Assembly: GCF_013299165.1 (NCBI RefSeq)
Contig: NZ_JAAFKD010000036.1
Coordinates: 1-49,597, forward strand
Origin: Microcoleus sp. bin38.metabat.b11b12b14.051
GTDB taxonomy: Bacteria; Cyanobacteriota; Cyanobacteriia; Cyanobacteriales; Microcoleaceae
Reading direction: 5' to 3'
Length of the DNA stretch: 49,597 nucleotides
Position 1 is the first letter of the stretch, and each line of letters begins with the position of its first letter. Shown piece by piece: positions 35,217 to 44,365 of this stretch. The translations under genes were made by a program, and so were the position numbers. Below the pieces are notes generated by a model. That model had not been told where the DNA came from. It saw only the letters and a program-made list of their open reading frames with translations, and searched no databases.

Positions 35217-36737
35217 TTATTGATCCTGAATATATTTTTTGCCAGTTGCAATGCAGCCAAAAGCCTTCTGGATTTCTAGCCCTAAGTAACCTGAATGTTC
35301 GGGCTGTATTGCCGGAGAATTAGCACAAATTTCTCGTAATAGCTTGAGAGGATCTCTGCCACTATAATGCTTGGTAATCTCGCCACTGCCAGGAGTTGTT
35401 TGGGAAACAACTATTGCTTTATCCTCCACTTTAATTAAGAAGTTTCCGACTGGATCGCAATCAGAATAAGTTGGATCAAAACAACGCCTACGTTCTGTAT
35501 CAACAATTTTTTGGTAGTGCTGGTTGATAATCCGGTCAACTGAATCGAAAGTATCATCGTAGATATGGGCACTCTGACTAATGGTAATCAGTGGACCCAT
35601 CTTTAGATCGTACTCCGATCGCTGAGCGATCGCGTCTCGAATATGTTCTTGCAATTTTCGCAATCCTATAGCGTTAGCGGGCCAAGCGCTAAACATATCG
35701 TTACTGCGGAAAGTAGCAGTCATTGACAGTTCGTTATCCACAACTCTTAGCCAGATATGGTTAAGGCATGGACTACCACCTGAATCGTGATCGGCTACAT
35801 CCCACAGCGACATAACTGCACTAGCAGCGTCAATCTCACCTATTAATTTATTAATAACTTGTTCAATCTGGTCGCGTCCACCAAACCAAGAACGAAGACG
35901 CTGCCCATAAGTGTATTTAACACCTTCTCGTTTCACTGAATCATCTAATATTTGTGTAATGTATTCTTGAACAAAAGGACGGTCAATGGGCAGATAATTT
36001 GGTTCCGGGAAATAAAAACCTAGTGGCTCATTTTTCACCACAGCTATTAAATCAATTAATTCTTGCCATTGGCCATCATAGCCAGTCGGTCGAATTGTAC
36101 CTGTCGTCTTGATGCGATGAATAATTTTAACCCAAGTTTCTGCAATTGTTGTTCCTTCTATCCTATGACCGTAGCGCGGCCCAGGTTGAATAGTAGGAAC
36201 GATTTCAGATATAGGGAATGGTGGGTAATCACCCCAAGGTTCAAGTATGTTCTGTTGTGAGTAAGATTTGACAAAAGCTACAGCTTCAGAAATGGATTTT
36301 GCTTCTACTGGTTCTTTGATAGATTGCCGTAATTTTTCTAAGGCACTAGCTGGAATTTCAATATCAATATAGCCAGTAATGGGAGACCGAATCACCCAAC
36401 ATCTTCTTCCGGTATCACTGGTACCTTCTGTGAATCCGTGACGGAAGAAGTCTAGTAGGCACTTACCTCCACCAGCATTGAGGTCTTCTTTCGTAGCGTT
36501 CATGATTACTAAAAAGTGGACATGGGGATTGAATAAAAGATTCCGAATCAGAAAGCTAATTCCACGAGTTGAACTGTAAAGCTGTCCAATCACAGCAAAC
36601 TCATGGGGCTGAAGGTGTTTGGCGATCGTTTGCTTTACAGTCCACCCAGTCACTACAGCGGTTTGACCAGTTCCGCAAATCAGTTGGTTTGGCTTGTGTA
36701 GTGGTGTGTACTGGAATAGGGTTGCCTGCTGACTCAT
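35217..36737 (-). CDS. thymidylate-synthase-like multidomain protein
   Basis: The 506-aa protein has three parts. Residues ~15-140 resemble the MtrA/methyltransferase-A-like N-terminal domain (HEFAVIGQLYSSTRGISFLI, FNPHVHFLVIM). Residues ~190-410 are a thymidylate synthase core: KYTYGQRLRSW, catalytic-type Cys324 in SPCLNHIW, RSNDMFSAWPANA (Asn355 at the dUMP-selective position) and SAHIYDD. Residues ~418-506 match DUF4346 (EHSGYLGLEIQKAF, YIQDQ end). It would methylate or hydroxymethylate a deoxynucleotide. It is the first gene of the leftward trio. Start ATG 36737. Confidence 0.8.
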   Translation of the reverse strand: MSQQATLFQYTPLHKPNQLICGTGQTAVVTGWTVKQTIAKHLQPHEFAVIGQLYSSTRGISFLIRNLLFNPHVHFLVIMNATKEDLNAGGGKCLLDFFRHGFTEGTSDTGRRCWVIRSPITGYIDIEIPASALEKLRQSIKEPVEAKSISEAVAFVKSYSQQNILEPWGDYPPFPISEIVPTIQPGPRYGHRIEGTTIAETWVKIIHRIKTTGTIRPTGYDGQWQELIDLIAVVKNEPLGFYFPEPNYLPIDRPFVQEYITQILDDSVKREGVKYTYGQRLRSWFGGRDQIEQVINKLIGEIDAASAVMSLWDVADHDSGGSPCLNHIWLRVVDNELSMTATFRSNDMFSAWPANAIGLRKLQEHIRDAIAQRSEYDLKMGPLITISQSAHIYDDTFDSVDRIINQHYQKIVDTERRRCFDPTYSDCDPVGNFLIKVEDKAIVVSQTTPGSGEITKHYSGRDPLKLLREICANSPAIQPEHSGYLGLEIQKAFGCIATGKKYIQDQ

Positions 36738-36932
36738 TACTTTTATGGTTGGCTAGAAATCAAAAAAACTGCTACAACACATTAACAGATTTCAGGATAT
36801 TTTTACTAAATTTACCAAGATTTTTCTGGATCAACCGCAACGCAGAGCGAGCAGAGAGCGCAAAAGGCTCTCTGGGCGTAGAGGGTTCTCTGGGCCCAGA
36901 GGAACAGAATAGAGAGATTAACAAATCATTAT

Positions 36933-37136
36933 TTAAATAAAATATGAATATTTAGCAAAACAATTTAAGTTTTTAGATGAGCCGTTCATTGACTGGCACA
37001 CTGAATCCTGAAGCAGGATCGCACTTTTGACCGTCCAGCCGCTGACAATCGCTGTTTGCCTGGTACCGCAAATTAATTGATTCGGTTTGTATCGGGGTTT
37101 GTACTCAAATTTATTGGCGAGATTTATTGCTGTCAT
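36933..37136 (-). pseudogene. 5' fragment of a second thymidylate-synthase-like gene
   Basis: A 67-residue frame starts at ATG 37136. Its first ~38 residues (FEYKPRYKPNQLICGTRQTA then IVSGWTVKSAI) match the N-terminus of the neighbouring synthase-like protein (FQYTPLHKPNQLICGTGQTA then VVTGWTVKQTI). After that the similarity stops. The two differ enough to suggest an old paralogue, not a recent copy. Confidence 0.75.
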
Positions 37137-37217
37137 GGTTTACCGTTACTTGCACCGCATACCAATACTTTTACTTGATCGACGCTCAATTACAATCAAG
37201 ACTTACGGATTAAGCTA

Positions 37218-37287
37218 AAGAAACCGGGTTTTTTACCGAATATGCTGGCTTGAACCAAGTATTTTCGTAAAAAAACCCGGTTTCTGA
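37218..37287. repeat. ACCCGGTTT-family hairpin
   Basis: The unit starts AAGAAACCGGGTTTTTTACC and ends GTAAAAAAACCCGGTTTCT. The arms are complementary over about 18 bases. It is immediately upstream of the HD-domain gene. Confidence 0.75.
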
Positions 37288-37311
37288 CCACTCATGCGTC
37301 CAAGACTAACA

Positions 37312-37881
37312 ATGATACTCTCAAACCGTTTTTCCGAAGCCCTCACCTATGCCACCCAATTGCACGCAACTCAAATCCGCAAAGGTTCCGGCGTTCCCTA
37401 TATCGCTCATTTGTTGGGTACTGCTAGTATAGCTTTGGAATATGGGGCAAATGAAGATGAGACGATCGCAGCTTTGCTTCATGATGCGATCGAAGATCAG
37501 GGCGGCGCCACCACCCGCGAAGCCATCCGCCAACGCTTTGGCGATACTGTGACAGCGATTGTAGACGGCTGTACCGACAGCGACGCGACGCCGAAACCTC
37601 CTTGGCGCGATCGCAAACAAGCTTATATCGATCGCATTCCTCAAGCTTCCCACTCGGTCAGATTAGTGTCGGCGGCTGATAAACTCTATAATGTGCGATC
37701 GATCCTCAAAGATTCCCGTCAAGTGGGTGACTCCGTTTGGGAACGCTTCAAAGGCGGCAAAGACGGTTCTCTCTGGTACTATCGTTCTCTAGTAGAAGCA
37801 TTCCGCCAAGCTGAATCAACGCCCCTAGTTGAAGAATTAGACCGCACAGTTTTAGAATTAGAACAGTTTTCTGAAGGCTGA
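37312..37881 (+). CDS. HD domain protein (SpoT/RelA hydrolase-like)
   Basis: The protein has 189 aa from ATG 37312; an ATG at 37294 is also in frame. It is an HD phosphohydrolase domain: H of IRKGSGVPYIAH, the HD in AALLHDAIEDQGG and D of VSAADKLYNVR. This resembles the (p)ppGpp hydrolase part of SpoT/RelA proteins and small alarmone hydrolases. No synthetase domain is present. The substrate is not known. It is divergent from the nucleotide-enzyme cluster. Confidence 0.82.
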   Translation: MILSNRFSEALTYATQLHATQIRKGSGVPYIAHLLGTASIALEYGANEDETIAALLHDAIEDQGGATTREAIRQRFGDTVTAIVDGCTDSDATPKPPWRDRKQAYIDRIPQASHSVRLVSAADKLYNVRSILKDSRQVGDSVWERFKGGKDGSLWYYRSLVEAFRQAESTPLVEELDRTVLELEQFSEG

Positions 37882-37931
37882 AGGCTGAAGGTAAAAAGCA
37901 CTAACTATCAATTACTAATTAGAGTCAAAAA

Positions 37932-39065
37932 ATGGCAAATGTTCGCTTAGAAAATATTACCAGACGCTACCAAAATGTCACCGCGATTGAAAACATCAGT
38001 TTCAAAATCCCGGATGGGGAATTTTGGGTATTAGTCGGGCCATCCGGCTGCGGAAAGTCTACAATTATGCGGACAATTGCAGGTTTGGAAACCGCAACTT
38101 CTGGCAATCTTTACATCGGAGATAATTTAGTTAACAACATTCCGGCGAGACAGCGGGATGTCGCAATGGTGTTTCAAAATTATGCGCTTTACCCGCACAT
38201 GACTGTGGCTGAAAACTTGGCTTTTGGATTACGGATGCGGAATGTTGACTCAACAAAAATTCAAGCACGAATCGAAACTGTAGCCCGATCGCTGTCGATC
38301 GACCATCTCCTCAATCGCAAGCCCAAACAGCTATCAGGCGGACAGCAGCAGCGCGTAGCACTCGGAAGGGCGATCGCCCGCGAACCGAAAGTTTTCCTCT
38401 TAGACGAACCGCTTTCCAATCTCGACGCCCAACTGCGAGACGACACTAGGGCTGAACTCAAACAACTTCATCAACGACTGGGAATTACTACGGTTTATGT
38501 CACCCACGACCAAGTGGAAGCGATGACTTTAGCTGATAAGATTGTAGTCTTAAATGGGGGGAAGATTCAGCAAATCGGAGACCCGCAAAGCATTTATGCT
38601 AAACCTGCTAACCGGATGGTTGCCACATTTTTAGGCAATCCCGCTATGAATATTTTACCTGCAATTTATGCTAACGAATCTTTTCAGGTGGGAAGTCAAT
38701 CTTTAGGCTGTCCGCCTTCGATTCAAAAAAGATTGCAGGCGAGAGAAGGACAAGCATTTGATTTGGGAATTCGTCCCGAAAATATAGAAATCTTCACGCC
38801 AGAAACAGCAGCAGATGACGATTTTAAAAGAGATTTTTGGGCGTTAGAAAAAGTTCCTCTCGATATAGAGGTAAAAGTGGTGGAACCTTTGGGGCGAGAA
38901 ATTTTAATTCGGGCGAGTTTACCTGCGTTGAGCGCTGAAACTACTGTACAGTTACAAGTACCCGCGGGTGTTCGCTTGCATCCGGGCGATCGGCTGACGG
39001 TGCAGCTTGACTTCGATCGACTATTTATCTTTGACCCATCCACCGGCGAGGCGCTGTATCCGTAA
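37932..39065 (+). CDS. ABC transporter ATP-binding protein (MalK/UgpC family)
   Basis: The 377-aa protein has an N-terminal ATPase (Walker A GPSGCGKST at residues ~36-44, Q-loop MVFQNYALYPHMTV, signature LSGGQQQRVALGRAIA, Walker B VFLLDEPLSNLD) and a C-terminal TOBE/regulatory domain (LGIRPENIEIF). This is the MalK/UgpC/GgtA type energising sugar or compatible-solute importers. No permease or binding protein is adjacent, so it may be a shared ATPase. Start ATG 37932. Confidence 0.9.
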   Translation: MANVRLENITRRYQNVTAIENISFKIPDGEFWVLVGPSGCGKSTIMRTIAGLETATSGNLYIGDNLVNNIPARQRDVAMVFQNYALYPHMTVAENLAFGLRMRNVDSTKIQARIETVARSLSIDHLLNRKPKQLSGGQQQRVALGRAIAREPKVFLLDEPLSNLDAQLRDDTRAELKQLHQRLGITTVYVTHDQVEAMTLADKIVVLNGGKIQQIGDPQSIYAKPANRMVATFLGNPAMNILPAIYANESFQVGSQSLGCPPSIQKRLQAREGQAFDLGIRPENIEIFTPETAADDDFKRDFWALEKVPLDIEVKVVEPLGREILIRASLPALSAETTVQLQVPAGVRLHPGDRLTVQLDFDRLFIFDPSTGEALYP

Positions 39066-39458
39066 ATTGGATTCAACCTCAAATCTCAAATAGATAGTTT
39101 GCGATCGCCCGCTGCTTCCTCAGAAACCTGGTTTCTTCCTAGATTTCTCGTAACTCAACGCCTATTTTTCGTATAAACCCGGTTTCTCGCCGCCATGTGT
39201 CTTGATAGACGGCTCCTTCTAGTGACGATGTTTCAATCTTTGTCACAAAACTTTACACTTGACGTTTCTTAATTTACGCAGTAATGATACAATGAGTGTA
39301 TTGGAAAAAAAAATCATCCCTCTAAAGGCGTATTTTTCCTGAGTGGGCGATCGCGACGGACAACTTTGCACCGGCGCTCGAAAAGCGGCAAGCCCGCCGC
39401 ATATGGATTAAGTGGCGAACCAAAAACTCCGAAAAACGTTCTAGCGGCATTTCTTCAG
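39066..39458. other. spacer with an ACCCGGTTT-type repeat and possible promoter
   Basis: A diverged hairpin unit at about 39120-39195 starts CAGAAACCTGGTTTCTTCC and ends AACCCGGTTTCTCG. A possible promoter is TTGACG (39259-39264) and TAATGA (39282-39287) with 17-base spacing. An in-frame TTG-started extension from 39366 is judged non-coding. Confidence 0.5.
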
Positions 39459-39866
39459 ATGAATCCAGACAACCTGCCTCAAATGCTGCAAACAGGATTT
39501 CACCTAACTTTAGGTGCAACTTCCTTTTTACTTGAGACATTGCAAGATGCTCAGAAGCGAGAAGAAAATCTGGATAAACTCAGACAGCCAGATTTCGGCC
39601 TACTCGCGGATGAGTTGCTCGAAAAAGGAGAAATGACCGATCGAGAAGCTCGGAATTTTGTCGATACTATTTTCTCTCAACCAGGCGATCGGGAGAATGC
39701 CAACAGCGAATCCGGATCGGCAAAGCAATCGGAGACAGCAACTGACACAACTCCCGAGTCGGTTGTACGGCCTGACATAAAGCTAGAGATTCAAGAATTA
39801 ACTGCACATATGGCAGCGCTGAGATCGGAATTGGAAAATTTGCGCGCTGAAAATTCCCGCGATTAA
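39459..39866 (+). CDS. phasin-like hypothetical protein
   Basis: The protein has 135 aa from ATG 39459. The helical N-terminal part (NLPQMLQTGFHLTLGATSFL, then QDAQKREENLDKLRQPDF and LADELLEKGEMTDREARNF) resembles phasin-like/conserved cyanobacterial proteins. A Ser/Thr/Glu-rich linker and a short coiled coil (MAALRSELENLRAEN) follow. The role is unknown. Confidence 0.68.
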   Translation: MNPDNLPQMLQTGFHLTLGATSFLLETLQDAQKREENLDKLRQPDFGLLADELLEKGEMTDREARNFVDTIFSQPGDRENANSESGSAKQSETATDTTPESVVRPDIKLEIQELTAHMAALRSELENLRAENSRD

Positions 39867-39928
39867 AGAATCAATCATTTTTAACACAGTCAGATTTTAG
39901 TTGGAGACTTATTGAAGAGAACCAAGCT

Positions 39929-40159
39929 TTAGTCGTTGTCCCAGTTTTCAGTACCGATCAAGTCGGCGATGCGATCGCGTAGCAAGAAGTCGCATTTTTC
40001 CAGTTCTCCTTCGACGCAAGCCCATTCTCGGGGCGGGATGAACTGACAAAGCGTGTAGATAGGCTGTTGCCGGCTCAGTACGCCTTCGTGCACGAGGTGG
40101 CGTGCTTCATCTTGGATGACATCTAAAGAGTATTGGATTTTGATAGTTGAGTGAATCAT
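39929..40159 (-). CDS. DUF4327 family protein
   Basis: The 76-aa protein matches the cyanobacterial DUF4327 family: QYSLDVIQDEARHLVHEGVL, SRQQPIYTLCQFIPPREWAC and EKCDFLLRDRIADLIGTENW with DND at the end. The function is unknown. The gene stands alone. Start ATG 40159. Confidence 0.88.
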   Translation of the reverse strand: MIHSTIKIQYSLDVIQDEARHLVHEGVLSRQQPIYTLCQFIPPREWACVEGELEKCDFLLRDRIADLIGTENWDND

Positions 40160-40517
40160 AATGCGCCCTCAAGGTTTTACTTAAAAAAATTTATGGCCCT
40201 GTTAATAATATAGTCGAAACTTCCAAATATGTTCGTTATTTTTTTTTCTGTATACCCTGATACTTTTTTCTGATATATTAAAAAAGTTATCACAATGATT
40301 GGTAAGCGATCGCATCTGTTTTTGGATGTGAAGGCGCAGTTATAATCCAGGATAACAAACTGAGCCGCTGAAAAGCTAAATTTATCACTTTTTGCAGGGC
40401 TAGATTCCCGGTTTTTGGAGAGAAACTCTGCCGCGAAAGGCAAAGTTTCTCTCCAAAAACCGGGTGAATCAATTTAACTCCTGACACAGCCAAGAAAAAA
40501 TTCAGGAGTGGGGCTAC
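40160..40517. repeat. spacer with a 21-bp-stem perfect hairpin
   Basis: Bases 40407-40427 and 40444-40464 are perfect inverted repeats (outer ends CCCGGTTTTTGGAGAG) around a 16-base loop. It is a member of the ACCCGGTTT family and lies just downstream of the GH3 gene stop, where it could terminate transcription. The rest of the spacer is AT-rich with a HIP1 site. Confidence 0.8.
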
Positions 40518-42164
40518 TTAAGCATTGCCTGTTTTGTCACTTCCGAACAGCAACTCTAGAGCGAGAGATTGCGCCACAGGCATCTGTCCGAAACAAAATA
40601 CATAAGGAATACTTGGAGGCAAGTGTGGCAAGAATTGCTCTAAAACGTAGGGACTTCCGTAAATTACCACAGCTTGCAGTTTTTGCGTCCTTAATAAATT
40701 ATTAAACCAATCTTTAGCTGCTTGAGTCAAGCCAGCACTACCTCGGAAGCAATTACCGCGAATGAAAATTTGCAGCAGTGTCCCAGAAAAATGCTCGGTG
40801 CTTGAATTATCACTCACAGCGCCCGTGCGATCGTCAATTAGTTGCAATTCGTAACCCAACTGATCGGGAATGGCGATCGCCGGAGTGTGTTTCCCCAAAA
40901 ACTCGCAACCCAAAACATCGTCCACCACAATCAAATTCCGCAAAAGCTGGTTCTGAGGGGACTTTTTCGCGACTAAAGGTAGCTTGCCACCAAATTTTAA
41001 AGAATCTCGCAAAATATCGGCAGCCGTTGCCCTTGCTTCTGTGGTTGCCAGCAAAATTAAATCGCTGCAACTCACCCCTTTGCTAAGGGCGGGTTGAGGT
41101 GGCTCGAATTTGGGATTTGTCGCTGTTTGCTCGATCGACAAACCTACCTTAATTTTTGCTTTCCAAATTCGCTTGACAGATTCCTTAATTTGTGACATAG
41201 AAATGCGCCCTTGAGTCACAGCTTCGCAGACAGCAAAAATCGCCCCTTCGGGGTCAAGCGGCATCAGCAAAACATCAGCACCAGCCTCAGCCGCCAAAAC
41301 AGCAGCTTCATTAGCACCGTACTTATTGGCGATCGCACCCATCACCAAAGCATCAGTTACGATCAAACCATCAAATCCCAACTCTTGTCGCAGCTTCCCA
41401 ATCAAAATTTTGCGAGAAAGAGTAGCGGGAAACTGGTCATCCCAAGCCGGAATCAGCAAGTGGGCGCTCATCACAGCATCGACCCCAGCGGCGATCGCCT
41501 CAACAAAAGGAGGCAACTCAACAGCAGCCAATCGATCGGGCGAATGCGGCAAAACCGGCAATTCCAAGTGAGAATCAACCGCCGTATCTCCATGGCCGGG
41601 AAAATGCTTAGCCGTAGTTAAAACCGGATGTTTGAGAGCGCCGCGAATAAAAGCACTTGCCAAATTGCCGACAATTTCCGGTGTCTCGCCAAAAGCGCGG
41701 ACGTTAATCACCGGATTGTCAGGATTGTTGTTAACATCCACCACCGGTGCGAGAATCCAATTGAGACCGATCGCCCTAGCTTCGATCGCCGTCACAGCGC
41801 CCATTTGTTGAGCATAGCGAGTGGCCGCTTCTGGATCGTGCAGCGCAATTTCAGCAATAGCCATCGGCGGCCCGAACCAAGTCGCCCCCGCGAACCGCTG
41901 GCCGACACCTTCTTCAATATCAGCAGCCAGCAGCAGCGGAAATTTTGCCGCATTCTGCAATTGGTGCGATCGAACCGCCAATTCCGCAGCACTTCCCCCC
42001 ACCAAAATCACTCCACCGACGCCCAACTTTTCCAGATAATAGCGAAGTTTGTCGGCCGTAGGTTCCCAGGTCCGATAACGAATTTGGTGGTCGAACAAGT
42101 AGCCAGAAGCGCGCACCACGAACATCTGGGCTACCAGTTCGGGTAAGGAAAGATTGTCAATCAT
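40518..42164 (-). CDS. glycoside hydrolase family 3 protein (beta-N-acetylhexosaminidase-like)
   Basis: The 548-aa protein has a GH3 catalytic domain (~1-340): LLLAADIEEGVGQRF, the NagZ-type KHFPGHGDTAVDSHLELP with its catalytic Asp/His loop, and the nucleophile region GFDGLIVTDALVMGAI. NagZ enzymes remove N-acetylglucosamine from muropeptides in cell-wall recycling. It is longer than typical NagZ (~340) because of a C-terminal domain of ~200 aa, usual in cyanobacterial homologues. It follows rbfA on the same strand. Confidence 0.9.
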   Translation of the reverse strand: MIDNLSLPELVAQMFVVRASGYLFDHQIRYRTWEPTADKLRYYLEKLGVGGVILVGGSAAELAVRSHQLQNAAKFPLLLAADIEEGVGQRFAGATWFGPPMAIAEIALHDPEAATRYAQQMGAVTAIEARAIGLNWILAPVVDVNNNPDNPVINVRAFGETPEIVGNLASAFIRGALKHPVLTTAKHFPGHGDTAVDSHLELPVLPHSPDRLAAVELPPFVEAIAAGVDAVMSAHLLIPAWDDQFPATLSRKILIGKLRQELGFDGLIVTDALVMGAIANKYGANEAAVLAAEAGADVLLMPLDPEGAIFAVCEAVTQGRISMSQIKESVKRIWKAKIKVGLSIEQTATNPKFEPPQPALSKGVSCSDLILLATTEARATAADILRDSLKFGGKLPLVAKKSPQNQLLRNLIVVDDVLGCEFLGKHTPAIAIPDQLGYELQLIDDRTGAVSDNSSTEHFSGTLLQIFIRGNCFRGSAGLTQAAKDWFNNLLRTQKLQAVVIYGSPYVLEQFLPHLPPSIPYVFCFGQMPVAQSLALELLFGSDKTGNA

Positions 42165-42172
42165 GGGTAATT

Positions 42173-42222
42173 TGAAATTGTTGACTGTTGACTGTTGACT
42201 GTTGACTGTTGACTGTTGATTG
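42173..42222. repeat. GTTGACT heptamer array
   Basis: About six GTTGACT units lie between rbfA and the GH3 gene, ending near the GH3 start codon. Confidence 0.85.
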
Positions 42223-42236
42223 CCTTCAGATGCTAA

Positions 42237-42677
42237 TTAATCCTCGTCTGCTTCATCATCATCATCATTGGTCAATTTTTCGCCATCACCCGTCAATTCT
42301 TCGTCATCAAACATACCTGGTTTGCGATCGGCAGAAAGCTGATTCAGCAGTATCACCATTTTATCACCCCGTTCCAGGGAACCATCTTCTAGAAATGCCA
42401 CTCCTGGTGTCCGGCGTAGTTGCAACCGCTGCCCCAACTGGTTGCGGACGTAGCTAGTCGCAGATTTCAAACCTTCCATAGTCTCGGCCTTCGCCTCATC
42501 AGTACCGTAGATGCTGACAAAAATCTTTGTATGTTGAAGGTCTCCCGAAACAATCACGTCGGTAACGCTAACCATACCCGCACCTACGCGATCGTCCTTG
42601 ATTCCATTCAGCAACATCAGGCTGACTTCCCGTTTAATCATTGAAGCTACGCGCTCAATGCGACGACTTGTAGCCAT
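42237..42677 (-). CDS. rbfA: ribosome-binding factor A
   Basis: The 146-aa protein is RbfA, a KH-fold factor for 30S maturation and 16S 5'-end processing. [38 protein letters not shown] and [19 protein letters not shown] ([20 protein letters not shown]) segments are diagnostic. The C-terminus is very acidic (DDDDEADED). It lies upstream of the GH3 gene as in other cyanobacteria. Confidence 0.95.
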   Translation of the reverse strand: MATSRRIERVASMIKREVSLMLLNGIKDDRVGAGMVSVTDVIVSGDLQHTKIFVSIYGTDEAKAETMEGLKSATSYVRNQLGQRLQLRRTPGVAFLEDGSLERGDKMVILLNQLSADRKPGMFDDEELTGDGEKLTNDDDDEADED

Positions 42678-42952
42678 ACCAACTATCCCCTACTTTCATA
42701 TCAGCCATTTTTTATCAATTCTTAGTTTGACACAAAGCTGTCAGTCGATTTGAGGTTTTAGATTTGAGATTTGCTGGTGCGTATTTAATCTCGGAGGTTG
42801 AACGTTGTTCTCAACTCTTAATCTCTCCCCGACTTAAGTCATGGGTTTGTACCTATTTTTGGGCTGGTAGAAGAGAATTCTGCCAAAAGTGCGCCACAAT
42901 GAATCTGGGCTGACCTAGCCGTGCCACGATCGCCAATAAAAACATAAAAACT
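42678..42952. other. rbfA-sipA divergent spacer
   Basis: No gene is seen. A stretch at about 42828-42860 (CCCCGACTTAAGTCATGGG) resembles the IS200/IS605-type end hairpins found in the ribosomal cluster. No clear promoter is visible. Confidence 0.4.
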
Positions 42953-43192
42953 ATGGATAAAGAATTTACCATCGGTCAAAAAGTCCGAGTTGTGGCGATG
43001 CCGCCATACGTGAAAACTGCCGAACCGATGCCGATGCTGCGGGCTGCGAATGTAATTGCGATCGGGGCCCTGGGTGTTGTGATCGATCGGCGTCCCGGCA
43101 ATTATTGGGGCATTCGCTTTGAAAAAGGTGCTTTTCTCTTAGACAGTCAGTACATCGAAGCTGTGGAAACTACTGTAGAAGGTAATGTGTAA
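42953..43192 (+). CDS. sipA: SipA (DUF3148) regulatory protein
   Basis: The 79-aa SH3-like protein matches SipA/DUF3148: GQKVRVVAMPPYVKTAEPMP, MLRAANVIAIG, then DRRPGNYWGIRFEKGAFLLD. SipA binds the NblS (Hik33) sensor kinase, which controls high-light and stress responses. Start ATG 42953. Confidence 0.9.
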   Translation: MDKEFTIGQKVRVVAMPPYVKTAEPMPMLRAANVIAIGALGVVIDRRPGNYWGIRFEKGAFLLDSQYIEAVETTVEGNV

Positions 43193-43729
43193 TCGGGAAT
43201 GGGGAATGGGGAATGGGGAATGGGGAATGGGGAATTGATATCACTTTTGATAGGAGCAGGAAGCCCCGGGCTAACTCTATGGGTCGTCTGCGGTTGCAGT
43301 TTCAACCGCCTTTAATATAGATGCTCTCAGAAAAATGAGGTGTTGATTAATTAATTAACTATTCCTCAATTCCCAATTCTTTAATCGTTCTCCTCTCTTC
43401 GGCTCCACGCTCGCCCAGCCCGAAGTCTCACGCCGAAGTCGCAAATCTAAAATCTAAATCAGTACCTGATATAGCTGCATAGCTTGGGTTAGCTAAGGGT
43501 GTCCCCATAGAACTCTCTAGCGTTAGCTTTTGCGAGGGACACGGAAAGCAATCGCGGAGACTTTCTTTGGTTCTCAATTAACAGCAGGTGCGGGGGAAGC
43601 AATTACCTTTTCAACCCAAGCATAGGGTCATATACCTGAGAAAGACTATATTTCTTAAATCCTCTTGACAAACCCCGGATTGTTTTGATATATTTTTCCC
43701 AAAGGTAGTTTAAACAAGAAAAATTTACT
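43193..43729. other. spacer with heptamers, hairpin relic and riboswitch-like core
   Basis: No gene is seen. GGGAATG heptamers occupy 43197-43236. A unit at about 43260-43320 (AGCCCCGGGCTAAC, then GCGGTTGCAGTTTCAACCGC) resembles the relic at 24130-24190. Bases 43583-43606 (AGCAGGTGCGGGGGAAGC) recall part of the ydaO c-di-AMP riboswitch, but the partner motif is missing. Confidence 0.4.
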
Positions 43730-44365
43730 ATGAAACCTATGAAACCTTCAGAGCAGGAATCAGTACCTTCAAGCATTTTTGATGAAATTTTTAGCGCTTC
43801 TGCCGATCCGTGGGGATATACATCGCAGTTTAATGAAATCAGTAAATTCCGAGCAACGATCAAAGCTTTGCCAAAAGTTCAATTCAAAAATGCTTTTGAA
43901 ATCGCCTGTGCGATCGGTGTACTGACAGAGCAACTAGCCAAAAAGTGTGACAGATTGCTCTCAGTAGATTATTCAGAATTAGCATTAGTGGAAGCTAGAA
44001 AACGCTGTAGGGATCTCCCACAAGTACGATTTGAGAATATGCAGATTCCCCAACAGTTCCCCACTGAGAGTTTCGATTTGATTTTATTTTCAGAAGTTGG
44101 CTTTTTTTTGACGCTCGAAGACCTGCATAAAACCAAAGAAAAAATTATCGATCGATTACTTCCTGGGGGTTATCTCTTAATGGTTCATTATCGGTTGACA
44201 GCGGGGGATTATTTTATCCTGGATGGGGAGACAGTTCACGATACTTTTATCCAAAATTCTGCATCGTCTTTAAAACATCTTGGCGACCCGCGCAAAAAGT
44301 TTTTGATGCTAGATTTGGCCCGTCATCACAAACGCTATCGGATGGATTTATTTCAGCGATTGTAA
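43730..44365 (+). CDS. NodS-like SAM-dependent methyltransferase
   Basis: The 211-aa protein resembles the NodS family: SADPWGYTSQFNEISKFRAT (DPWG with YE/F motif), the SAM-binding motif I FEIACAIGVLTEQLA, and LLSVDYSELALVEARKRC. The C-terminal part has LLPGGYLLMVHYR. The substrate is unknown in cyanobacteria. MKPMKP offers two starts; ATG 43730 is used. No neighbours suggest a pathway. Confidence 0.85.
   Translation: MKPMKPSEQESVPSSIFDEIFSASADPWGYTSQFNEISKFRATIKALPKVQFKNAFEIACAIGVLTEQLAKKCDRLLSVDYSELALVEARKRCRDLPQVRFENMQIPQQFPTESFDLILFSEVGFFLTLEDLHKTKEKIIDRLLPGGYLLMVHYRLTAGDYFILDGETVHDTFIQNSASSLKHLGDPRKKFLMLDLARHHKRYRMDLFQRL

Noticed and set aside
36569..36940. 123-aa plus-strand frame
   Set aside because: It is antisense to the synthase-like gene start and continues into spacer. 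No family is recognised.
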